Position numbers and translations under genes: made by a program | Notes under the pieces: generated by a model | The model's input: only the letters and a program-made list of their open reading frames with translations | Told to the model about the DNA's origin: nothing | Database searches by the model: none | Shown here: positions 36,301 to 45,400 of the stretch, piece by piece | How positions within the stretch are numbered: the stretch's first letter is position 1 | How the letters are laid out: every line of letters starts with the position of its first letter | Assembly (NCBI RefSeq): GCF_039535115.1 | Contig: NZ_BAAAWO010000001.1 | Span: 4,092,001-4,156,000 of the forward strand | DNA: 64,000 nucleotides | From: Paeniglutamicibacter sulfureus | Lineage (GTDB): Bacteria; Actinomycetota; Actinomycetes; Actinomycetales; Micrococcaceae | Direction: 5' to 3'

Positions 36301-37256
36301 AACGTTTAGTTTCTGTTGTCATTTGTGCATTTACCGAATCACGCTGGAACGACTTGGTCAGGGCCAGGGCTTCACTGGCCTGCCAGTCGATGGAACCAGC
36401 AGAAGTGATCATCGTGATTGACTACAATCCACGATTGTTGGAGCGGGCCCGAGAGCAATTCTCGGATGCCGTGGTGGTCGCGAACACTGAAGCCAAAGGG
36501 CTCTCAGGGGCAAGGAACTCGGGAGTCGCCAGGGCATCGGGAGAAATCGTCCTATTTCTTGATGACGATGCCGTTGCGGACACGCAATGGGTCCGGTACA
36601 TGACCGAACCGTTTATTCACTCCGACGTGGTTGGAGTCGGCGGAATGGCGCTGCCTAAATGGGATGCAGGACAACCGCCATCCTGGTTTCCCGAAGAGTT
36701 CCTGTGGGTTGTCGGTTGCAGCTATGTCGGGCTTCCCGCGGATGGCGATTACATCAGGAACCCTATTGGATCATCCATGGGATTTAGACGCGCGAGCATA
36801 GTCGACAGCGGTGGCTTTTCGTCCGGACTTGGAAGGATCGGTGCCAAACCTGTCGGCGGCGAAGAAACCGAGCTATCCATGCGCATGAGGCAACATTCGG
36901 CAAACCATCGAGTGGTGCTTTGCCGCAAGGCTGTGGTGAATCACCGGGTCACCCTGGAACGTCACCGGTTGGCTTACTTCATGAGGCGCTGCTATTGGGA
37001 GGGAGTGAGCAAGTCAGTCATAGTCAGGCGTCAGTCCGCCCGGATCAACGAGCACGCGGAAAGACTGCACACGGAGAAATCCTACGTATTGACCGTTCTG
37101 CCTGCCGGGGTCAGTCAGGGCATTGGAACGGCGTTGAGGAACCGTTCGCTTAGGCCGTTGGGAATGTCCCTGGCGATCGTAGGTGGACTCCTGGCGACAT
37201 GTGTAGGTTATGCGCGTGGCTCGCTTGTCCCGGAACCTGTCAGGAATGTCGCATAG
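36297..37256 (+). CDS. Family 2 glycosyltransferase
   Basis: A 319-residue GT-A glycosyltransferase starting at ATG 36297, overlapping the previous stop by ATGA. An ORF start at 36243 would lie inside the upstream gene and is rejected. Motifs: VSVVICAFTESRW at the N-terminus, GLSGARNSGVARASGEIVLFLDDDAVAD near residue 70 (split DDD metal motif), and the acceptor-site GGEETELSMRMR near 200. RAYFMRRCYWEG-like FMRRCYWEGVSKS near residue 240 and a C-terminal amphipathic or membrane segment (GMSLAIVGGLLATCVGYARG) suggest membrane association. It closes the two-gene operon. Confidence 0.88.
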   Translation: MKRLVSVVICAFTESRWNDLVRARASLACQSMEPAEVIIVIDYNPRLLERAREQFSDAVVVANTEAKGLSGARNSGVARASGEIVLFLDDDAVADTQWVRYMTEPFIHSDVVGVGGMALPKWDAGQPPSWFPEEFLWVVGCSYVGLPADGDYIRNPIGSSMGFRRASIVDSGGFSSGLGRIGAKPVGGEETELSMRMRQHSANHRVVLCRKAVVNHRVTLERHRLAYFMRRCYWEGVSKSVIVRRQSARINEHAERLHTEKSYVLTVLPAGVSQGIGTALRNRSLRPLGMSLAIVGGLLATCVGYARGSLVPEPVRNVA

Positions 37257-37827
37257 TTGCTCTGCCATGATGACCAAGGGTCCGCGATGTCCCGCCTGCG
37301 GGGACCGTCTGCGCTCCAAGGCCGGTCGAGGGGACGTTCGCGGGTTTCTCCGCCAGCGGCACCCTTGGCTGCGGCAGTTCGACAATGTGTGGTCGGCGCA
37401 TCGTCAGGCCGTGTGCGACAACGACGATGATGCTGATGTGCAACCGAGTGGTGCCCGAGAGTCTCGAGTTTGCCAAATAGTCCAACCGCTCTTCAAAATT
37501 TGCCTGTCAAGGCGTAGGGTGCTGTTTCAATGGCGAACTAGTCTTCGCCACTTAAAACCACCACTGGGGGCGGCTGTGGTTATCTTGATTCAATGGCGGG
37601 CGACTCGATGCCCGGAGACAACGGCTTCGATCCCGAGCCCATTTCATGGCGGAACAGCCGCGCCGGCACTGACGGGACACATGACTGTTCTTTGGGATGC
37701 TTCTTGCCGCGCAGAGGGAGGTCTTTCCGCGATGACGCCAAGCGGACAAGCAATTCTTTAATGAGCACCCCGCCACGAAACAGCTTTGGGAGCTGGATCC
37801 AGGCGGTCGAACTTGGGGGAATAAAGC
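37257..37827. other. 571-bp intergenic stretch between the two polysaccharide operons
   Basis: No complete gene was recognised. One + frame (from about 37267) has a CPACG knuckle, Arg-rich, reminiscent of the N-terminus of zinc-ribbon transposases. It continues only as unrelated sequence, so at most it is debris. A perfect dyad lies at 37531-37550. The right end should contain the promoter of the long operon; GGGGGAAT serves as its ribosome binding site. Confidence 0.5.
37531..37550. promoter_or_regulatory. Perfect dyad TGGCGAA-N6-TTCGCCA
   Basis: 7-bp arms TGGCGAA (37531-37537) and TTCGCCA (37544-37550) lie about 280 bp before the long polysaccharide operon. It could be an operator or the hairpin terminating the upstream operon; no T tract follows. 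Confidence 0.4.
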
Positions 37828-39354
37828 ATGATGTCGAAAACGAGCCCGAAAATTTTACCGGGCTACCAGGGACAACCTGAACGTCTGTCGCGGGGTCTTG
37901 GGCGTATCACTGACAGTGCGCGCGTGATGCCGGTTCGAGGCAGCCGTCAAGGGTTGAAATGGCCTCAAGGTGGAACACAGGGCGGCGCACAGGTCGGTAC
38001 GGCTGAAATCGGTAGAGCGGCAGCCAGTGCGTTGTTCGCGAGCGTGTTGGCCGGAATGGCGTTGGCGACCACCAGCCATTTCAAGATACGGAAGTCTGGC
38101 GGGAGGTCCGCAGGGATCGGGATGGTCCTGCCGGTGCTGCCGTTGATCATCGACCTGAAGAACCCATCGGCAACGCTGGATGCGCTTGAATCCGGAGCCA
38201 GGTATCGGAAGGTGCTGTGCCTGCTCACCAGGGACGGCGACCCAGTGTCCAAACTGAGCTTCCAACTGGCCGAGCATGAAACCGTCACCCCGGCGGTAGT
38301 CCGTCAGCATTTGGCCGCGAGAGCATGGCCCGAAGCTGCCGGCGCGGTTCGATCCACCTCGTCCAACCCGAACGTTTACCCCTCGGTCACCGTTGTCCTC
38401 GCGACGCGCAATCGCCCCGAACAGCTGGTGGAGTGTCTGGCTTCGATTGAGTCCGGGACCCTGAGGGCCGAGCGCATCGTCGTTGTGGACAACGCGCCGT
38501 CGGACGAGCGTACCGCCGAACTCATGGCCCTGCGCACCCGGCAAGACCCGCGGTTGGTCTATGTGCGCGAAGACAGACCGGGACTCGCCCACGCGCACAA
38601 TGCCGCAATGCCGCACATCGCCACGGACGTCGTCGCCTTCACCGACGATGATGTCCTGGCCGACCGCCGCTGGCTCGAACGTCTGGTGAAGGTCTTTGCC
38701 GAAGATCCTTCCGCGGTCTGTGTTACCGGCATGATCGCTCCGCGTGAGCTTGACACCCTTCCGCAACAATGGGTGGAAGGCAACATGACCTATGACAAGG
38801 GCCTGCACCGGCGCGTCTTCGACGGAACCCGGGGCAATGCAGAGTTTCCCCTGATGCCGTACACCTCCGGAGCCTGCGGATCCGGGGCCAACATGGCGTT
38901 CCAGACTAGGTACCTGCAAAATGCCGGGGGGTTCGAAGCCGCCCTGGGCACCGGAACCGTGGCGATGGGTGGCGACGACTTGGCGGCATTCCATGACGTC
39001 CTGGCTTCGGGGAATCGGCTCGTGTATGAACCGGCCGCGATCGTTTTGCATCCGCACCACCGAGACTATGCTGCGCTGCGCCGCCAGGTCTACGGATACG
39101 GTGCCGGACTGGGGGCGCACCTGATGCGCTGTCTCATGCACGACCCGCGCATGGTGCTCGCCTTTGCCGGGAATGCCTCAATCCTGCGGTCGCGCGCAAC
39201 CAACATCATGAACCCGCCTGTGGTCGCCGGGCTTCCGCCCTATCCAAGGGATCTGCTGCGCGAACACCGGCGCGGCCTCCTGTCCGGGCCCTGGAGGTAC
39301 CTGCGAAGCCGACGCCACCTGAAGCGCCAGATCGTTGCGGGGGGAACACCATGA
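37828..39354 (+). CDS. Family 2 glycosyltransferase with extra N-terminal domain
   Basis: A 508-residue protein. Residues 1-180 are an extra domain with one hydrophobic segment and LLTRDGDPVSKLSFQLAEHE, a pattern seen before the catalytic domain in some actinobacterial GT2 proteins. The GT-A domain begins near residue 185: SVTVVLATRNRPEQLVECL, IVVVDNAPSDERTAEL, and DRPGLAHAHNAAMPHIATDVVAFTDDDVLADRRWL (read across its DDD metal site). Acceptor motif GGDDLAAFHDVLASG follows. ATG 37828 or 37831 follows GGGGGAAT. It opens a seven-gene run in which every junction overlaps or abuts, and overlaps the deacetylase by ATGA. Probable polysaccharide chain elongation. Confidence 0.85.
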   Translation: MMSKTSPKILPGYQGQPERLSRGLGRITDSARVMPVRGSRQGLKWPQGGTQGGAQVGTAEIGRAAASALFASVLAGMALATTSHFKIRKSGGRSAGIGMVLPVLPLIIDLKNPSATLDALESGARYRKVLCLLTRDGDPVSKLSFQLAEHETVTPAVVRQHLAARAWPEAAGAVRSTSSNPNVYPSVTVVLATRNRPEQLVECLASIESGTLRAERIVVVDNAPSDERTAELMALRTRQDPRLVYVREDRPGLAHAHNAAMPHIATDVVAFTDDDVLADRRWLERLVKVFAEDPSAVCVTGMIAPRELDTLPQQWVEGNMTYDKGLHRRVFDGTRGNAEFPLMPYTSGACGSGANMAFQTRYLQNAGGFEAALGTGTVAMGGDDLAAFHDVLASGNRLVYEPAAIVLHPHHRDYAALRRQVYGYGAGLGAHLMRCLMHDPRMVLAFAGNASILRSRATNIMNPPVVAGLPPYPRDLLREHRRGLLSGPWRYLRSRRHLKRQIVAGGTP

Positions 39355-40157
39355 ACACGGTGATCCCGATCCTGCTCTACCATTCCGTCCAGGACGATGC
39401 ACCCGTGGGCTTCGGCCCTTGGGCAGTGACATGCAAGCTGTTCGCCGACCACATGGATGCGCTGCTCAGGCTCGGGTACACGGGGCTGTCCGTCGGGGAA
39501 GTGGTCAACCTGATCCGATCGGGTGCCGAAGTGCCGCCTCGGAGCGTTGCGGTGACCTTTGATGATGGATTCGCCGATTTCGCCTCGAATGCCTGGCCGG
39601 TGTTGAAGCATCGCGGATTGCCCGCCACCTTGTATGTGACAACGGGAGTGGTCGGCGGTCGCAGCGAATGGCTCGGGCCGGTGGGCGCCGGGGAACTGCC
39701 CATGCTTGACGGCTCGGCCATCCGGGAACTTGCCGGTGACGGCGTCGAGATGGGTGCGCACAGCGTGACCCACCCGCAACTTGACTGCATAGGACGGGAA
39801 GCCGCATCCCGGGAAATCGCCGGAAGCAAAAAGGCCCTGGAAGAACTGATCGAGCGGCCGGTGGACACCTTCGCCTACCCGCACGGCTATCACGACAAGG
39901 CAGTCAGGCAAATGGTCATCGAGGCCGGGTACTCCTCGGCAGCGGCCGTGCGCAACGCACTGAGTCATCCGCAGGACGACCCTTTCGCCCTGGCCCGGTA
40001 TACGGTGATGGCCGATTGCAGCGTGGAACACCTTGAAGCGGTGTTGGCAGGCACGGCCGTGAAACGGGCCCGCCCACAGGAACGCTGGCGTACCCACGTC
40101 TGGCGGCAGGCGCGCCGGTTCCGTGCGTCAAAGGCGAGGTGGGGATCCAATGCTTGA
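39351..40157 (+). CDS. Polysaccharide deacetylase family protein (NodB domain)
   Basis: A 268-residue CE4-type NodB fold: ILLYHSV at the N-terminus, the first catalytic motif TFDDGFADFASNAWPVL near residue 66 (two Asp), the zinc-binding HSVTHPQL near 140, and YPHGYHDKAVRQMV near 175. No signal peptide is visible, so it may be cytoplasmic. It would remove N-acetyl groups from amino sugars or act on a lipid-linked intermediate. It is coupled to the glycosyltransferase (ATGA) and overlaps the next gene by 8 bp. Deacetylation commonly makes exopolysaccharides cationic and surface-binding, which fits the locus. Confidence 0.88.
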   Translation: MNTVIPILLYHSVQDDAPVGFGPWAVTCKLFADHMDALLRLGYTGLSVGEVVNLIRSGAEVPPRSVAVTFDDGFADFASNAWPVLKHRGLPATLYVTTGVVGGRSEWLGPVGAGELPMLDGSAIRELAGDGVEMGAHSVTHPQLDCIGREAASREIAGSKKALEELIERPVDTFAYPHGYHDKAVRQMVIEAGYSSAAAVRNALSHPQDDPFALARYTVMADCSVEHLEAVLAGTAVKRARPQERWRTHVWRQARRFRASKARWGSNA

Positions 40158-41190
40158 ACCAGTGGTGGTATCACCGGTTCCCCGGAAAAAATGGCGCAGC
40201 ATGCTGGACGCCGACCAGGAGGCGCTACCCGACCACGCCCCCGAGTGGGTCGATGCGCTGACTTCCGGCGGCCGCTATCGGGACGCCAGCAGGCTCTACA
40301 GCTTTGCAGACGGCCGCGAATTCCTGCTTCCGCTGGTCCAACGTCGAGGACTTGCCGGACTGGGCGGATGGCTTCAGTCCTACCCACCGGGCTGGGGAGT
40401 CGGCGGCTTGGTGGGGGCGGAAGCGGATGCAGAAACGACTCGGGCGATCCTGCATGACCTGCGTAAACTTCGTCTACAGCGCATAGGCATCTGGCCGGAC
40501 CCGAAGAAATGGCAGGCGTGGGCCGATGCCGTCGACGAGGGGGTGCTCGCCATCCCGCGTCGTGCCCACGCAGTAGACCTCAGTGGCGGTGCCGAAAGCG
40601 TCTGGAAGGGCATGTCCCAGTCCTCGCGCCGCCACGTCCGCATAGCCGAGCGTGAAGGCGTGCGCATCGAAATGGGCCACACCGATGCACTCCTGCGCGA
40701 TTTCTATGCCCTGTACCTTCTGTCAATTGACCGGTGGGCGGGGCAACAGCATGAGCCGCGGGCGTTGGCTCATGTCCGCGCCAAACGGCGTGACCCCTTG
40801 GGCAAATTGCAATTGCTGGCCCGACACCTGGGCAGTGGGTACCAGGTGACGATCGCATACGTAGACGGCAAACCCGCGGCCGGCTCGATTGTCATGTTGG
40901 CCGGTACCGCCCATTACACGCTCGGTGCCATGGACCGCGAACGGGTCGGCAAGAGCGGCGCGGGATATTTGGTGCAGTGGAAAAACATGGAACGTGCCTG
41001 TGAATTGGGGTGCACCACGTACCATATGGGGGAGTCCGGCGAATCGGAGGCCCTGGCACAGTTCAAGGAGAAGCTGGGAGCAGTTGCCTACGACTATGCC
41101 GAGTTGCGGTTGGACCGCCTGCCGTGGACCCGCGCAGATGCCGCCATACGCGGACTCGTAAAACGCCTGTTGGGATTCCGCGATGTTTAA
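40150..41190 (+). CDS. FemAB-type/GNAT-superfamily transferase
   Basis: A 346-residue protein with the Acetyltransf_6/FemAB-like double GNAT arrangement. SSRRHVRIAEREGVRIEMGHTDALLRDFYALY near residue 160 (read across its start) and the second half with VTIAYVDGKPAAGSIVMLAG and GYLVQWKNMERACELG carry the fold. CTTYHMGESGESEALAQFKEKLG near the end is the substrate-positioning segment. Such proteins in polysaccharide loci transfer an acyl or aminoacyl group to sugar or peptide intermediates. ATG 40150 has GAGGTGGGG at 7-nt spacing. It overlaps the deacetylase gene by 8 bp and the glycosidase by 8 bp. Confidence 0.8.
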   Translation: MLEPVVVSPVPRKKWRSMLDADQEALPDHAPEWVDALTSGGRYRDASRLYSFADGREFLLPLVQRRGLAGLGGWLQSYPPGWGVGGLVGAEADAETTRAILHDLRKLRLQRIGIWPDPKKWQAWADAVDEGVLAIPRRAHAVDLSGGAESVWKGMSQSSRRHVRIAEREGVRIEMGHTDALLRDFYALYLLSIDRWAGQQHEPRALAHVRAKRRDPLGKLQLLARHLGSGYQVTIAYVDGKPAAGSIVMLAGTAHYTLGAMDRERVGKSGAGYLVQWKNMERACELGCTTYHMGESGESEALAQFKEKLGAVAYDYAELRLDRLPWTRADAAIRGLVKRLLGFRDV

Positions 41191-42133
41191 CAGGATCTGG
41201 GGAGCAGCGATTGGTGCTGCAATTGCACTGTCCCTGGTTTTCTCATTGGCCACCAGCACCCGCCATCAAATCCTGGACACGGATTTTTCGCCGCTTGCCT
41301 CGGCGGTCGGAACGACGGGAACCAATGATTCCCCGAGGCAGGGGAAACCTGCAGATCCGGCGGGAGAATCCGATCCGGGGGCATCCGTGGCGCCCGTCGA
41401 ACCGGCCGACGAAAGGATCCTGCTGGATGAACGTTTTGATGAAAACACCCTGGATGAGTCGATCTGGAATCGGTGCCATTGGTGGGACAAGGGTGGTTGC
41501 ACCATTGCCACGAATAACGAGCTCGAATGGTACATGCCGGAGCAAGCGAAAATCGCCAACGGGATCCTGAACCTGACGGCGGAGGATCGCCGGGTTTACG
41601 ACTCGGAGGGCAAACCGTTCGACTATGCCTCGGGCATGGTCACGACCGGACCCCCGGCATACGATAAGCCGGCGAAATTCGCGTTCACCTACGGAAAGGT
41701 CGAGGTCCGGCTCAAAATGCCGGCGGGCCGTGGACTATGGCCGGCGATCTGGATGCTTCCGGCAAGCACGGAACCGGTCCCCGAGGTCGACTTGCTGGAA
41801 TTGCTGGGCCATAAACCGGGGATACTTCGGATGCGCATGCATCCAAAGAACGACGCGGAACGCTCGCTCGGCCATAAATACGCGGTCCCCGGCGGATACA
41901 CGCTCACCCAAGGCTGGCACACCGTCGGGCTGGACTGGACGCCCGGTCGGCTGAAGTTCTTCCTGGACGGAAAGCAGGTGTGGCAGCTGGACGACGAACG
42001 GGTTCCGGATGAACCCATGTACCTGGTGATGAACCTTGCCGTCGGGGGAGACTTTCCCGGAAACCCCGACGAGTCAACGGTTTTCCCCGCGACGATGAGC
42101 GTTGACCACGTCCGGATCCTGAAAAATGACTAG
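41183..42133 (+). CDS. Glycoside hydrolase family 16 protein, membrane-anchored or secreted
   Basis: A 316-residue GH16-like beta-jelly-roll enzyme. Residues 6-25 form a signal anchor (WGAAIGAAIALSLVFSLAT), then a Pro/Ser/Asp-rich linker to about residue 75. The catalytic domain carries EVDLLELLG with nucleophile E201, assisting D203 and acid/base E206 intact, plus FTYGKVEVRLKMPAGRGLWPAIWMLP and the C-terminal MYLVMNLAVGGDFPG. GH16 enzymes cleave beta-1,3 or beta-1,4 linkages in glucans, galactans or related polymers. Inside this operon it could trim, release or remodel the exopolysaccharide made by its neighbours. It overlaps the flippase start by 8 bp. Confidence 0.9.
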   Translation: MFNRIWGAAIGAAIALSLVFSLATSTRHQILDTDFSPLASAVGTTGTNDSPRQGKPADPAGESDPGASVAPVEPADERILLDERFDENTLDESIWNRCHWWDKGGCTIATNNELEWYMPEQAKIANGILNLTAEDRRVYDSEGKPFDYASGMVTTGPPAYDKPAKFAFTYGKVEVRLKMPAGRGLWPAIWMLPASTEPVPEVDLLELLGHKPGILRMRMHPKNDAERSLGHKYAVPGGYTLTQGWHTVGLDWTPGRLKFFLDGKQVWQLDDERVPDEPMYLVMNLAVGGDFPGNPDESTVFPATMSVDHVRILKND

Positions 42134-43601
42134 CGAGAAGATCGGCATTGCCGGCTCGCTCAGGGCACGGTTCAACGATCCGTTACGACGCAGTGCCGAT
42201 GCCCTCATTATCGGCACCGGACTCACCTCCGTGCTGGGACTTGCCTTCTGGGCGCTCGCCGCCCGATGGCTCCCCACCTCGGCGGTCGGCATTGGTGTGG
42301 CACTGATGTCGACCGTCGCCTTGCTTGCCAACTTTGCAACCTTGGGGATGAACAACGGCCTGATTCGATTCCTGCCTGCGGCCGGATCCGGCACGGCACG
42401 GATCATCATGAGCTGCTACGCGTTCTGCGCCGGGGCCGCCATGTTTGCGGCAGGGATCTTCCTGCTGGGACAGCCCCTGTGGGCCGAAAAACTTGGCTTC
42501 CTTCGCGACAACCCGGTGGCGATGCTTGTCTTTGTCGTTGGCACGGCGATATGGGTGCTCTACGTGTTGCAGGATCAAGTGCTCATCGGTCTGCGCCGTA
42601 CCGGCTGGGTCCCGATTCAGAACGGCCTCGCATCCGTGTTCAAGATCGCCCTGCTTCCGTTGTTCGCCGGTGCCGCCACATGGGCAATTTTTGCGGCAAC
42701 CATGATCCCTGCCTTGCTGGCGGTGCTTCTTATCACGGCACTGGCTCTGCGGTACGCGCGCCAAGCTGCGGCCCGGGATTCCCGGCCGGCGAAGGAAACG
42801 CGGGTTCCGATATCAAGCATTGTGCGTTTTGCCGCGTCCGACCATCTGGCAACCATGCTCTGGTTTGCGACCAACGATGTCCTGACATTGATCGTGCTCC
42901 AGGTCGCCGGAGCCGAAGCCAGCGCGTATTGGTACATTGCCAACGCCATCGGGGAATCGTTGTACCTGATCGTCAGCAACGTGGGAAGCGTCTTGATTGC
43001 CGAATCGGTACACGACCCGGCCCATGCAACTGCATACGCGCGCAGGGCGTTGTTTCATGGCGCCCAACTGGTGGTTCCGGCCGCGATCCTGGGCATTGTT
43101 TTTGCTCCGTTTGTTCTGCGTTTGATGGGACCGCACTACGCGGAAAACGCGACGTCGCCCCTGCGATTTATCTTGGCGTCGGCAATCCCGCACCTGATCG
43201 TAGGCATAAGCGTCAGCACGGCCAGGGTGCGCGGAAACATGCGCGCGGTCGTAGGGGTGTATGCGTTTATTTCGATCAGCACCTGGGTGGGCGGATGGTA
43301 TGCCCTGCACACGTGGGGGCTTGCCGGCATCGGACTGGCGATCCTGATGATCCACAGCATCACAGCGGTGTTCCTGCTGATGACGGGGCGCACGGGCCTG
43401 TGGGACAACGAGCGTGGATGGCGTTCTTTCGTCGATGGGGCCGGACGACTGCACCATTCACGGCGGACCAAACGCAAACTGGAGCGGACCGGATATTCCT
43501 TTCCCACTGCACACAATGCCTGCGGAGTGCCGAAGGCACGGGGCACGAACTGGCCAAAGCCGTGGACCAACACCATTGCGACTGCCGGGGAGCGGCAATG
43601 A
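42126..43601 (+). CDS. Wzx-like oligosaccharide flippase
   Basis: A 491-residue polytopic protein with about 12-14 membrane helices: LIIGTGLTSVLGLAFWALAARWLP at the N-terminus is typical of the MOP/polysaccharide-synthesis superfamily. Family features include GIGVALMSTVALLANFATLGMNNGLIRFLP near residue 60 and the later VVPAAILGIVFAPFVLRLMGPHYA. It would translocate lipid-linked repeat units from the inner to the outer face of the membrane. It is coupled with the polymerase-like gene downstream by ATGA. Its presence is the strongest sign that this locus exports a polymer by a flippase-dependent route. Confidence 0.88.
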   Translation: MTSEKIGIAGSLRARFNDPLRRSADALIIGTGLTSVLGLAFWALAARWLPTSAVGIGVALMSTVALLANFATLGMNNGLIRFLPAAGSGTARIIMSCYAFCAGAAMFAAGIFLLGQPLWAEKLGFLRDNPVAMLVFVVGTAIWVLYVLQDQVLIGLRRTGWVPIQNGLASVFKIALLPLFAGAATWAIFAATMIPALLAVLLITALALRYARQAAARDSRPAKETRVPISSIVRFAASDHLATMLWFATNDVLTLIVLQVAGAEASAYWYIANAIGESLYLIVSNVGSVLIAESVHDPAHATAYARRALFHGAQLVVPAAILGIVFAPFVLRLMGPHYAENATSPLRFILASAIPHLIVGISVSTARVRGNMRAVVGVYAFISISTWVGGWYALHTWGLAGIGLAILMIHSITAVFLLMTGRTGLWDNERGWRSFVDGAGRLHHSRRTKRKLERTGYSFPTAHNACGVPKARGTNWPKPWTNTIATAGERQ

Positions 43602-45400
43602 AAACGCAAACCACATCGGGTGGCCGTCATGAGCCGAATATCCACGGCGAGGTCCCGGCAACACCGCCGGCAGCCCCTGGCACCGGGAGTGCCACGCACA
43701 TGCGAAGCATTGCGTTGAGCTTGGCGATTCCCCTCGTGGCCGTGGCACTCTGGGCCTGGAGCTTCAGCGGTGCGGAGCCCCGTAACATGGGCGTCCTGGG
43801 GTTGCTGAGCCTGTTCACTCCCGTGACGGCGTTTGCCTTGGCGCTTCTCCTTGGAGGCTTCCTGGCCAGCCTGTACAAGGGTCTGCCCAGCTGGGTGCTC
43901 GGTACCTTCCTGGTCACCTACATCGTGTTGATCCACGGCACACCCGCGGTTTTATACGGCACCCTTCGCTATTCGTGGGCCTATAAACACGTTGGCATCG
44001 TCGAGTACATCCAGCGGCACGGATCGGTTGACACCACCCTTGACGCGGGGCAAATCTACCAAAACTGGCCGGGGTTCTTTGCCGGCGGCGCCCTTCTCAC
44101 TGACTTCTCCGGGCAATCCGACGTGCTCCAAATTGCCTCCTGGGCCCCCGTGGTCTTCAACCTGTCCACCGTGATCGTATTGCGCTACGTCTTCAGGGGC
44201 CTTACACGGAACCGCACGTTGATCTGGCTGGGCCTGATGTTCTTCCTGCTCATCAACTGGGTGGGGCAGGATTACTTCGCCCCGCAGGCCGTCGGCTTGA
44301 TCCTCTATTTGGCCATGGTCGGGCTGATGCTCAGGCCGATGTCACATGTGGCCATGATTGGTCCGTTTGCCGTGATCGTCGCCGCGGTTGCCCTCACCCA
44401 TCAGATCACGCCCCTGATGATGCTGATGGCGGTTGTTGCGTTGACTGCACTACGACGCACCAATGCGTGGCAACTGCCGATCGTTGCGCTGACGGTCATA
44501 GCCGGGTGGGCCTTTACCGGGGCCTTGGACTACACACTTCCCAACTTGCGGGAGCTAGTCTCGGAATTCGGCAATGTCGTGGACAACGCAGACCAGACCC
44601 TCGAAAAGGCGAATGCCATCACGGGCACGGCACTGCTTGTGGTTTGGGGCGGCCGGTCCACCGTTGCCATCGCCGGCCTGTTGTCGGTCTTCGGCATTTG
44701 GTCGAACCGGAACAAGCAAGGAAATTGGCACCGCTGGGACGGCATGGGGCCGCGCGGCATCGCCGCGATTCTCATGCTGCTGCCCGGAATCCTGGTGTTG
44801 ACCACTGGCTTCGGTGGAGAGGTGCTGTTCCGGGCGTTCCTGTTCGCTTCGCCGTTCATTGCAATACTCGCCGCCGAAACGTGTCTCCCGCGCGACGGCC
44901 AGGGCTTTCCCTTGCGAAGCCTCGTGTCTGCCGGTGTTGTCATCGCACTGGTCACTCCGGGATTTCTGCTCGGCTATTACGGCAAGGAACAGCAGAACTA
45001 CTTTCCCCCTGAAGAGGTTGAAGCCTCGAGCTGGGTATACACGCATGCGGCGCCCGGCTCCTTGCTCGTTGAAGGGAGCCCAAACTATCCGGCGCGTTTC
45101 ATCGACTATGAGAAGTTCACATATGTGCCGTTGGACCGTGAACCGGAAGAATCGATTCGCGGGTTGCTGTCGGACCCTGCCGTCAGGCTTTCCGCATGGC
45201 TCGTCGACAGCAAATACACCGAAGGATACGTGTTGATTACCCGGGGCCAAAAAATTGCCGTCAACGCCGAGCAGTCCATGCCGGAAGGGAGCCTGGAACG
45301 GATCGAGGAGGAATTGCGGCAATCCGACAGATTTGAGATTGCCTATGAGACGACCGACGCCACCGTTTTCAGGCTTTCGGACGTGGGCAGGAACCAATGA
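43598..45400 (+). CDS. Polytopic membrane protein, possible Wzy-like polymerase or GT-C transferase
   Basis: A 600-residue protein with about eleven membrane helices. After a hydrophilic N-terminal 35 residues come hydrophobic segments from residue 37. An extracytoplasmic loop contains RYSWAYKHVGIVEYIQRHG, VDTTLDAGQIYQNWPGFFAGG and NWVGQDYFAPQAVGLILYL, loops rich in acidic, His and aromatic residues. A C-terminal soluble domain starts near residue 465. This topology suits a polymerase or GT-C transferase acting on exported units. ATG 43598 overlaps the flippase stop (ATGA); the much longer frame upstream is a shadow of the flippase gene. The family name cannot be settled from sequence alone. 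Confidence 0.75.
   Translation: MKTQTTSGGRHEPNIHGEVPATPPAAPGTGSATHMRSIALSLAIPLVAVALWAWSFSGAEPRNMGVLGLLSLFTPVTAFALALLLGGFLASLYKGLPSWVLGTFLVTYIVLIHGTPAVLYGTLRYSWAYKHVGIVEYIQRHGSVDTTLDAGQIYQNWPGFFAGGALLTDFSGQSDVLQIASWAPVVFNLSTVIVLRYVFRGLTRNRTLIWLGLMFFLLINWVGQDYFAPQAVGLILYLAMVGLMLRPMSHVAMIGPFAVIVAAVALTHQITPLMMLMAVVALTALRRTNAWQLPIVALTVIAGWAFTGALDYTLPNLRELVSEFGNVVDNADQTLEKANAITGTALLVVWGGRSTVAIAGLLSVFGIWSNRNKQGNWHRWDGMGPRGIAAILMLLPGILVLTTGFGGEVLFRAFLFASPFIAILAAETCLPRDGQGFPLRSLVSAGVVIALVTPGFLLGYYGKEQQNYFPPEEVEASSWVYTHAAPGSLLVEGSPNYPARFIDYEKFTYVPLDREPEESIRGLLSDPAVRLSAWLVDSKYTEGYVLITRGQKIAVNAEQSMPEGSLERIEEELRQSDRFEIAYETTDATVFRLSDVGRNQ

Noticed and set aside
37210..37761. 183-codon frame with a CPACG motif, possible transposase
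   Set aside because: Only one half-knuckle is present, the rest has no recognisable catalytic motif, it overlaps a glycosyltransferase, and no inverted repeats flank it.
42266..43597. Upstream extension of the polymerase-like membrane protein frame
   Set aside because: It overlaps the flippase in another frame and is Arg/Gly/His-rich; the coupled ATG 43598 is the natural start.
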